A stretch of DNA of 64,000 bases from Pycnococcus provasolii. Lineage: Eukaryota; Chlorophyta; Pseudoscourfieldiophyceae; Pseudoscourfieldiales; Pycnococcaceae. The stretch lies in contig OW568876.1 in NCBI GenBank assembly GCA_938743325.2, forward strand, positions 620,001 through 684,000, read 5' to 3'. Of the stretch, positions 28,691 to 37,100 are shown piece after piece (within the stretch, counting starts at the first letter, position 1; every line of letters starts with the position of its first letter). The position numbers were made by a program, and so were the translations under genes. The notes under the pieces are model-generated. The model made no database searches, had not been told where the DNA came from, and worked only from the letters and a program-made list of their open reading frames with translations.

Positions 28691-29708
28691 GTATGATTCC
28701 TCGAAGTCGCCTAACGCTTCCTGCAGCTTCCTCTTCGCTTGCGGCGTGCCGCGCATCTCGAAGTGCCACCTCTTCCCATCTCCGAGGTCGCCATGGAGGC
28801 CAGTTCCACCGTTCCTGATTCTGCCACTCTGTGGTTTTGGTTTTTAGGGCCGCCAGCAGCAGCAGCGGCAGAGGCGGTTGCTTACTTAACGTGTTTGTAC
28901 CACCACATGATCTCCTCTCCCTTTTTTCATGTTGTTTGCAGGAATTACCCAAGCACGAAACCCGTGCTCATCATCGTAAGAAACAAGCACCGACGTCCCC
29001 CATGCGAACATGCGTTTGACACTTACCAACTACAACAGTGCCGCCGCCGCCGCCGACGACGACATAGTAGTACGACGAATTGCTTCTTCCCGATCAAAAG
29101 TGCACGGTGCACCCACCCGACCGGGATCCCCAACCTCCCCTCCCTCCCTCACGCTAAAACTGCAGGAAAGGGAGACCACCCAAGGACGTATCCCCAGGAA
29201 CCGAGAAAAAAGGCGCATTGAGAGTTTCCGTTAAAGTTTTTTCTCGCCCCACCTCTCCACGTTTCCCTTGTTTTGGCGAACGATAAATGTCGGCAGGCGC
29301 GTGCGTGTGTGTGTGTATGTGTGTGCGTCGTGCTCCTCCTGTGGGTGGATTAGGGCGGGTTAGGTAAGGTGTGCACTGGACTGTGGACTGTGCGCATAAG
29401 TCGTGTTTCTCTCCCAAACATACTTTTTACTTTTATAAGGAAGCTGGTCCCACACATCTGTGGCTGGTGTTTCTTTCTTTTTCGTAGGAGACTCACGAAT
29501 CATGAAGGAACTTGTTTGTCAATCGTCTTCTGATTCTGCCTTGGAGTAGTCCATCGTCGTTAGTACTTTCGTGGCGAACTTCGTGGCGTATCTAAAGTCA
29601 ATTGGCACACGTCTCTCTGGATAGCTTGCTGCTTCGCTTCGCTTCGCGTTTGTGATTGTGAATTGGCATTTTCACTTTTCGGTAGTTTGCTCTGAAAGTC
29701 CATCATCA
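28691..29708. other. Intergenic region upstream of the CAP-domain gene
   Basis: Holds a CAGCAGCAG/CCGCCGCCG tract at 28852-28870 and 29041-29057, a TGTGTGTG run near 29310, T-rich leader-like DNA and CTTCGCTTCGCTTCG repeats just before the CAP gene. TTGTTTGCAGG near 28930 could be a splice acceptor, but I could not define an exon with a recognisable product. Confidence 0.4.
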
Positions 29709-31679
29709 ATGAAGTCTTACAATGGTGGTGGTGGTGGTGGTGGTGCTAACCTAGGCAGCCTTGGTGGAGTTCTACTTGCCGCCTTCCTGTGGGGCGTCGT
29801 CATTGGTACGCCAAACGACGGTTTGAATGCGTACGCGCAAACCATGCCCAATAACCCGTATGGAGGGGGTAACCAGCAGATGATGATGGTACAGCCACAA
29901 CAACAACAACAACAACAACAACCGAGGCAGTATCCCACGTATGATGCTGCGCGTCAGCAGCAGCAGCCCGCAGCAACGACGTACGGTGGTGGTGGTGGTG
30001 GTCGACCGTCCAGCGACGCCGTGCTCGCAGCATCGCGACAGCAGCCCGCGATGGGAACCACAACAACAGCGCCCAACCTGATGATGACGCGAGTTCCACC
30101 GGCAGGATCTCAACAAGTTCCCACCAGCTTCGTCCCACCAACCACTCCCAACGAGATCGACTCCACCTCGCAGACGTTCCTGGAATCGCACAACGACCTG
30201 CGTTGCCGCCACGGAGTACCTCCACTCGTTTGGAGTCCCGCGCTCGCGAAACTTGCGGAGAACCGAGCGGCGACGTGCAGCGCCAATTCGCCGCCAGAAA
30301 TGCAGGCACAACTTCAACCGTACGGCGAGAACGTCGCGCTAGGCATTGCCAACACCGTGGAGGTGGTGCAGACGTGGTACGCCGAAGAGCCGCTGTACGC
30401 ACAGCGACGCACGCCGCGCTTTGCTCCTGACACAGGACACTTCACAGCGATCGTGTGGAAAGGTACCAGGCAGGTGGGATGTGCGTTTCAGACGTGTGCT
30501 GATCCGACCGTCGGAGCTATCGCGGTGTGCCTTTACGATCCACCGGGGAATGTTGACACACCTGAAATGTTCCAAGAGAATGTGCTTGCACCATCGAAGA
30601 CGGCGAGCACATGCGAAGACAGCTCGTCGTCGTCATCAACTCCGATGATGACGATGGCACCGACACCAACATCGACATCGACGGCGACACCAACATCGAC
30701 ATCGACGGCGACGGCGATGATGGCACGGCAGCAGCCAACAGCCACCGTCCTTCTCAGCGACGGAACTACCGTCTTGATCAATTCGACGAGCGTTCAGCTT
30801 GTACCTGACGTGCGCCGAGTGGACTGGGGCAAGGTTGCCTTTGTGGACGTCAACTGGTCTCAGCCTGTGAATGGCCAGAGCACGAAGCGCTACACGGGTG
30901 CGGAAGTTGCAAACGGGCTGCTATTCATTCCGAGCGGAGATATGCAGATGGACATGTCCACCCTGCTGCGTGTGCTAGAGACGGCTGAGCGCACACGCGT
31001 CGGCATGGGAGAGGCGGCGACGACGGTGACGGATGCGGCGAAGCAGGCAGTCTCATCCTACCAGGCAAGCCGTGGCACGTGCGTCGACAATCCGCCTCCG
31101 AACAATCCAAGTTCGTGCACCGAAATTGCAAGCTACGGATTCTGCAATTCGCCGGACATGCAAGGCTTCTGCGACGTGAGCTGCGGGCGATGCAGCACCA
31201 CCAATCAACAGCAGCAGCAGGGTGGTCGTGCGCTGGTTCGTCCAACGCCGTCGATGATGCTCCGCCGCGTTCGCTGCTCTTGGGGCACGATGGTGATTGA
31301 GGTGGAAGGTGCATCGCCAGGAGAGCTCGTCATGCTTGGACGTAGCCGCGGATTGAAGGATCAGATGAGCCAAGTACAGTCGTACGGCGTCCAGCCAACT
31401 GAGGATCGTCAGAGCTTGATCATGAGCAAGTGCCGCAACACCGCGCTCGAACTCACTGGCACCTACGTCCACTTTACCGTCCCTTGTTTGACTTCTGAGT
31501 CTGGCTGCCGTTTGCTGCCCTGGCGTGGACCTGGGTCGCAGGTGGCTCGTGCGAACAGTCAGGGCATCGTTAGCTTTCGGTGGGGAGGATACACAAGGGG
31601 TTCGTGCCGAAACTTTGTGTACCAAGCCTTGGACCTCGGCACGTGTGCCGTGTCAGAGGTACTGGACACACGCTCGTAG
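29709..31679 (+). CDS. Secreted CAP-superfamily protein with ShKT domain
   Basis: A 656-residue protein from ATG 29709. After a Gly-rich start, LGSLGGVLLAAFLWGVVIG can act as signal peptide or anchor. Gln-rich and Gly-rich linkers follow. The CAP/SCP domain (about 160-320) shows SQTFLESHNDLRCRHGVPPL, LAKLAENRAATC, YGENVALG, TGHFTAIVWKGTRQVGCAF and an AVCLYDPPGNV end, i.e. all four CAP motifs including the HxxR-type cavity histidine (GHFTAIVW). A Thr/Ser-rich linker carries a direct repeat. A six-cysteine ShKT module follows (CVDNPPPN...C...GFC....GFCDVSCGRC), and a C-terminal Cys-containing beta-rich region is unassigned. CAP proteins bind sterols/lipids outside the cell; ShKT modules are common extracellular partners in protists and nematodes. 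Confidence 0.9.
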   Translation: MKSYNGGGGGGGANLGSLGGVLLAAFLWGVVIGTPNDGLNAYAQTMPNNPYGGGNQQMMMVQPQQQQQQQQPRQYPTYDAARQQQQPAATTYGGGGGGRPSSDAVLAASRQQPAMGTTTTAPNLMMTRVPPAGSQQVPTSFVPPTTPNEIDSTSQTFLESHNDLRCRHGVPPLVWSPALAKLAENRAATCSANSPPEMQAQLQPYGENVALGIANTVEVVQTWYAEEPLYAQRRTPRFAPDTGHFTAIVWKGTRQVGCAFQTCADPTVGAIAVCLYDPPGNVDTPEMFQENVLAPSKTASTCEDSSSSSSTPMMTMAPTPTSTSTATPTSTSTATAMMARQQPTATVLLSDGTTVLINSTSVQLVPDVRRVDWGKVAFVDVNWSQPVNGQSTKRYTGAEVANGLLFIPSGDMQMDMSTLLRVLETAERTRVGMGEAATTVTDAAKQAVSSYQASRGTCVDNPPPNNPSSCTEIASYGFCNSPDMQGFCDVSCGRCSTTNQQQQQGGRALVRPTPSMMLRRVRCSWGTMVIEVEGASPGELVMLGRSRGLKDQMSQVQSYGVQPTEDRQSLIMSKCRNTALELTGTYVHFTVPCLTSESGCRLLPWRGPGSQVARANSQGIVSFRWGGYTRGSCRNFVYQALDLGTCAVSEVLDTRS

Positions 31680-31931
31680 TTAGAGATGCCGTTTCGCTGT
31701 TGCAGGAAAGAAGCGTGTTTTTGTTGTGCGGCTGAGAGCTGTTTTTTTTTGGGTTTTTTGGTTTTGTCATTACAGTATGTGATGATGAATAATGACGATA
31801 TATGGGAGTGGGTGGGTTTACGGATGGTTTTGAAAGACAAAACAACTATATTACTACGGCCTGTGTTACACAATCAATAATCATGTTGTTGCACAACAAT
31901 TTTCTTCTTTCTAGTCACAACTCTTACAGTC

Positions 31932-32990
31932 TTACTCTTGCATCATGAAAGGACCAATCAGGACCAATGCGCCGTCAGGAGGCGCCTGGTCATCGCCGTT
32001 GTCGCCCCAACACGCGATACTGCCGTCGCGTCGCAATGCCAGCGAGAGATAGCAACCCGCAGCAATCGCGACGAAGTCGCCGTCCACGCCGTCGGGAGGC
32101 GCCTGACCGTCGTCGTTGCGTCCCCAGCACGCAATAGTGCCGTCGCGTCGCAGCGCCAGCGAGTGATAGCGACCCGCAGTAATTGCGACGAAGTCGCCGT
32201 CGACGCCGTCAGGAGGCGCCTGACCGTCATCGTTCAAGCCCCAGCACGCAATATTGCCGTCGCGTCGAACGGCAAGCGAGTGAAAAGCACCCGCAGCAAT
32301 CGCGACGAAGTCGCCGTCAACGCCGTCGGGAGGCGCCTGGTCATAGGTGTTGTCGCCCCAGCACTCGACGCATCCGTCGCCAGCGTCGCGTTGCAGCGCC
32401 AGCGAGTGATAGTCACCCGCGGCAATCGCGACGAAGTCGCCTTCCACGCTGTCGGATGGTGATGCGTCGGGAGGCGCCTCGCCGTCGTAGTTGCGTCCCC
32501 AGCACGCGACGCCGCCGTCGCGTCGAAGCGCCAGCGAGTGAAAAGCACCCGCAGCGATTGCGACGAAGTTGCCGTCGACGCCGTCGGGAGGCGCCTGTCC
32601 GTGGAGGATCTGTGCATCTGTGATGTCGTCGTCAGAGTCGTAGTCGTCACCTCGCTCCCCAGCTCCCCAGCACGCGACGCATCCGTCGCGTCGCAACGCC
32701 AGCGAGTGAGCAAAACCTCCAGCGACCGCGACGAAGTCGCCGGCGACGCCGTCAGGAGGCGCTTGACCGAAGTCGTTGTTGCCCCAGCACGACACGCGTC
32801 CGTCACGTCGAATAGCCAACGAGTGATAGGCACCCGAGGCAAGAATCAGCTGATTGCGCTTCATGATGGCAATGCGCCTCTCCTCTTCTTTGCGTATGCG
32901 TCGCGCACGCTGCCACGGGAACCAGACGAGCCGTAAGCTGTCGTACGCGCGTTCACCACCATTATGATTATTTGAACGCGTCGTCGACAT
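31932..32990 (-). CDS. RCC1-like seven-repeat beta-propeller protein
   Basis: A 352-residue protein from the ATG at 32990 (open further up, but leader-like). After a basic ~50-residue start come seven repeats of the form AGxxHSLALRRDGxxxCWGxN, each followed by GQAPPDGVDGDFVAIA. The unit is ~39 residues, stretched in repeats 2-4 by acidic inserts. Seven blades would close one propeller. The last five repeats are highly alike in DNA as well, indicating recent duplication or conversion. RCC1-type repeats serve in Ran exchange factors, HERC ligases and many adaptors; the short D-G-x-x-C-W-G form is also common in algae and large DNA viruses. No catalytic partner domain is present, so it is probably a binding scaffold. 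Confidence 0.85.
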   Translation of the reverse strand: MSTTRSNNHNGGERAYDSLRLVWFPWQRARRIRKEEERRIAIMKRNQLILASGAYHSLAIRRDGRVSCWGNNDFGQAPPDGVAGDFVAVAGGFAHSLALRRDGCVACWGAGERGDDYDSDDDITDAQILHGQAPPDGVDGNFVAIAAGAFHSLALRRDGGVACWGRNYDGEAPPDASPSDSVEGDFVAIAAGDYHSLALQRDAGDGCVECWGDNTYDQAPPDGVDGDFVAIAAGAFHSLAVRRDGNIACWGLNDDGQAPPDGVDGDFVAITAGRYHSLALRRDGTIACWGRNDDGQAPPDGVDGDFVAIAAGCYLSLALRRDGSIACWGDNGDDQAPPDGALVLIGPFMMQE

Positions 32991-33300
32991 GTCCGGAGGA
33001 TTGCGTGACACCTGTAAACTATGTCCGTGTTCCCTGTTCTGTTCCGAGTGAGGGGGAGGAGACCTGAGGAGACCTGAGGTGGAGTCCAGGGCCCAACCCC
33101 GAAACAGAAACAGATGAAAAACCAAAACGGGATCCCTCTCAAAAGTGGATGGTTGGGGATCCGTCGTTGTCGTTGTCGTCATTTTGTGGGACTCCTCCTG
33201 GCAAACCCTCCCTACTTGCGCCAATTCTCCGCCATTGTTCGTTCTCGTTTTAGTCTGTGTCGGCTCAGGCAGGCTCAACCAGTACTGGGACCCGTTTGTC
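32991..33300. promoter_or_regulatory. Divergent promoter region of RCC1-like gene and NDUFA1
   Basis: 310 bases between the two start codons. Contains GAGGAGACCTGAGGAGACCTGAGG (a short duplication) near 33056-33080 and CAGGCAGGCTC-type words. No defined element; assignment is by position. Confidence 0.35.
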
Positions 33301-34068
33301 ATGGTACGTCTGCTTCATGTCTTGTGTGTGTCTGTGTCTTGGCGTTCCCTGTTCTTTGTTGTCTCGTTTTTGAGGGAGAGATGTGTTCATAAGTTGGTTT
33401 GGGTTGGGTCTTGTCTTCTGGGCGTTCTCAGTCAGGTGTGTTCGTTTCGTTTCGTTTGGTTTCGTTTCGTGGAGTTATTAGGTTCGTGGAGTTATTAGGT
33501 TCGTGGAGTTATTAGGTTCGTGCGAGGAGCGTGGTACCACGTCTCCATGTTGCGAAGTGAAGTGCTCCTCCTCCTCCTCACGTCACGTCACGTCAAGAAA
33601 CTCAACGAATCGAAACTCAACGAATCGAAACTCAGCGAAACTCGCCGGCCGGAAAACTATGTGCTCGTGGTGTGGTGGCGATATCAGAAATGGGAAGAAG
33701 TGGGCTGGCTGGCCTCTTGAATTTGTTTGTTGTACATGAAATAAAACACACACGTCAAACCAGGAACCAAAAATGAAATAGAAAAACAAATCTCACAAGT
33801 CGCACTCACTTCACACGCACGAAAACCAAAACCAAAACAAACAACAAACAACAAATCCTTTCCTAAATTTAAGCCGTGGGAATCTGCTCCACCGTTCATC
33901 ATCATCTGCGGGGCTATCACCGCTCAAGGACTCGCTCTGTCTGGCGCAAACCACCTCTTCCTCGGACGCCCGAAGCCCATCGGACAGGACAAGTTTGACA
34001 AGATGCTCGAGGCACGCGACGAATTCATCGCACAAGAAAAAGAGAAGAAAAAATCAAAACCAATATGA
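33301..34068 (+). CDS. NDUFA1: NADH:ubiquinone oxidoreductase MWFE subunit; first coding exon is only the ATG
   Basis: Exon 1 is ATG 33301-33303, immediately followed by GTACGT. Exon 2 is 33874..34068 after a 570-base intron ending TTTCCTAAATTTAAG. The 65-residue product begins MPWESAPPFIIICGAI (one membrane helix), then LFLGRPKPIGQDKFDKML and EARDEF with a Lys-rich end. This matches plant/protist MWFE subunits (...YHGRPKHIGHDEWDVAMERRD) in length, helix position and motif. MWFE is a single-span accessory subunit of the complex I membrane arm in the mitochondrial inner membrane. It is too short and split to be seen as an ordinary open frame. Its stop lies 37 bases from the convergent SAC3 stop. 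Confidence 0.85.
33304..33873 (+). other. NDUFA1 intron
   Basis: Starts GTACGTCT right after the ATG and ends AAACAACAAACAACAAAT..CCTAAATTTAAG. Inside are GTGGAGTTATTAGGTTC (three tandem copies near 33471-33520), AACTCAACGAATCGA repeats and a 78-codon frame that carries no known domain. Confidence 0.8.
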
Positions 34069-34105
34069 CTATAAAAAAACAGAGTAACACATGATACAAC
34101 TTATA

Positions 34106-37100
34106 CTACAACAAAGCCAACGCCAACGCCTCATCCATTTCGGCATTACGCGCTCGCTCAGCACGCAGCTCATCCAGCAAACCACCACCACCACCCTTCC
34201 TCTCAGCGACGTCGTGTGCAACGGGAGACGACGACGACGACGAGTCAACGAGAAGCTCACCACCCACAAGCTCGTTCCACAGAATAGAACTCGGCGGTGG
34301 ACCCCACATGCGACGACGTCGGTATCCAGACGCAGCAGGCGTTGGCGTAGCCGCATGACGCACCTGAAACATCTCAGCAGCAGCTCGTCGCTTCGCACTC
34401 GGCGTAGATAAAGCACCAAGACATGCGGGAACGCCTTCCGAGTGACGACGCTTGCGTGCCAACGGCCAAGGATTCGATTCGCACGCTTCACGCACCGACG
34501 CATCGTCCAAGTACACAAGTTCGGGGAGTTGTTCTATTGCATCCTCCACGTCGCTCGCAACTTTCTGGCAAGTATCTGCGATAGACGAAGAGGAAGCAGC
34601 GGCAGATCTGTCCTTGATCACACCAGCCACGGAAGATATCGCGGCACTGGATGCATGATTTGCGTCAATCCACTCCGCGCGTCGAGGGAACCACGACAGC
34701 TGCTCGCCCACAGACAATGCGTCACTCTCCTGAAAAGGATAGCCCGCGAATCGATCAGCCGTCGACTTCAAACTTGAAGCCAGCGCGGACAAGCTCGTCG
34801 CGACTCGCGCGCGAACGTCCACACCAGACTTCACTTCGTCAGACATGGCGGCTGTCAACGCGGCACGCACAGCCACGGCTAATGGAGACGCCCTCAACGG
34901 CGCGGGGAAGCACGCCTGCGGCGCGCCGTGCATCGACAGCCATGTCAGGCCAGCCTCGAGAGTGTCCGTAAGCATGCGATCCGTGAGCTCGCCGGTGCTG
35001 CCGTCTTCGTTGGGTGACACCACAGGGACGAAACTGCGCTCCGCCGCAGCTGCGCCACTCGTCTCGAGTGCAAGAAAGATGGAAGCCGTGCGCTCCGAGA
35101 CATCCTCTGAGCCTTCCAAAAGGGCGAGGAAGGGCGCCGAATACGAAAGGCAGTCAGCCTCGCCGAGCAGACGAAGCGAGGCCAACACGGCATCCGCGCC
35201 GCCCGACTTGGCACCTGCCAAGCTACCATCCACGTGCAGAAATGCGTGCGCACCGTCAAGACGAGCTCGCACCTCCGCAGACATGGCCCCACCAGCGGCA
35301 ATCGAGCGGCGAATATCCAGCGCAGTGATACAAACGCGCACAGAACCACCGGGAACATGCGGCCAGCTGCGACGGCTCAAGTGCCAAACATCGCCGCATG
35401 GCTCCCAATCATCCTGCTCGCTCTCCGCAAGAGTTGCGAGAAGTGCCGAAGATGCGGAGGCGGCAAGCTGTTCGTCTCCTCCTTGAGTGAGCGAAGCACG
35501 CAAGCGACCCCAAGCAATGGCGGCGAAGATGGCACTGCTCGGATCCGACTCATCCTCGTCAGCCGCGAAAAGCACGCACACCTTGATTGCCTGTTCCACG
35601 CCAATCCACGCGCTCGCACTCTCCGTCGCGGAAATCAACGCGTCGGCGAGACTACCATGCGCACCACGCGGCGGGGTAGCGTACGGAGCATGCTCAGGCA
35701 AGCCGGCGATAATCGCGTGCCCCGCATCGCCACCATCGTATTCATCCTGCTCCAGCTCCAGTTCCTGCTCCTCCAATTCCTGCTCCTCCTCGTCGACCAT
35801 GTCAATCTCGTCGTAATCCAAATCGTCGTCCTCCTCCTCATGCTGCTCTGTGTACAATCCAGCGTCTTCGAACGAACTTCGCTCGCTCGGTGCAAAAAAT
35901 GTCGCATTCGTCGCCTTAATGTCCCGTCGCCGCTTTTCGTCAAGGAGCCGCGCCTGAACGATTGCACGCGCACGCCTAGCCCAACGCCGCACTAGCAGAA
36001 GTGTTCGCACGCGACGCACGACTTCAGCCTCTAGACGAGAAGCCTTCACAGCCGCGGCGTGTGCCTCAGCCTCGGCACTCGCGCGGAGGTGACGCCTCCG
36101 CTCCTCCTCGCTGTACAAAAGAAGCAGACGCCTTCGCTCCTCTTCCACCTCGAGTTCTTCTGGCGATTTCGCACGAGTGACCGCTTTCACGATAGGTTGT
36201 GGCATCGGCACTGCCGGTGCTGGTGATGGCAATTCTGCCGCCGACACGGATGGCATCTGCGCGAACAGCCCCCCCTGTGCTGTCGTCGTGGGCATTGCCG
36301 GTGGAGTTGCAGGTTTCGAAAAGTCAAATGCGGGAGGTGGCAGAATTTGCGCCGCAGTTGATTGCGAATAGGGAGCAGCCAAGTCCGACGGCGGAATCGC
36401 CGAAGGAGCCATCGTTGTCGTTGTCGCTCTTGGCACACTTGGCACAGCCCTTGTAGGCTCCACCTCCAGAGACGCTGATGAACGTTTTTTCTTCTGCGCC
36501 GACAGTGCTTCAGCAGAAGGCGGCTCTGATTCAACCGATGCTGGCGGAGTTTTCGCAGCCTCGGCAGCCGCAGACTCGGCACGTCGCGCCTTAGCCTGTC
36601 GTTTCCGTTCCTCAGCTCGTTCGATGCGCTCCTTCTGCATCCGAATGCGGTCTTCGATCGTAGGCGCCGCTGTCGTCGTCGCCGCCGCCGCCATCTCTTC
36701 ACCCATCACGGCAGGCGATGCAGCAGCTGCTGCAGCAGGGGCAGAAGACGTCACGCGACGCGGTGCGGCAACATCAGTGGACGTCACGAGCGGCACCCGA
36801 GGTGGTGCAACGCGTCCTTCACGTAACGTGGTCTTTGCGCTCACCGTGATGTCTCTTCGGCTGAGATCGTGCCGCTTGGCGTCGAGTCGCCGAGAGCGCT
36901 TACGCCGCAGGAAGGTGGGCACCTCGCCAGCTTCCGGCCCGCCATTTGCAAGCAATTCCTCGTACTTCAAAAAGTTTGCGTAGTGTCTCAAAAGATCTCT
37001 TTCGTCGTCGAAGTAGAGGATGTCCACAAGGTCACGGAGAATGCTTGGCTGCCCACTTGGCGGTGGGTTGCGCATCTCCGCGGTAAGCTGCTGCTGCAGT

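Noticed and set aside
33503-33739. 78-codon frame in the NDUFA1 region
   Set aside because: Lies inside the intron, is built from short tandem repeats and has no known domain.
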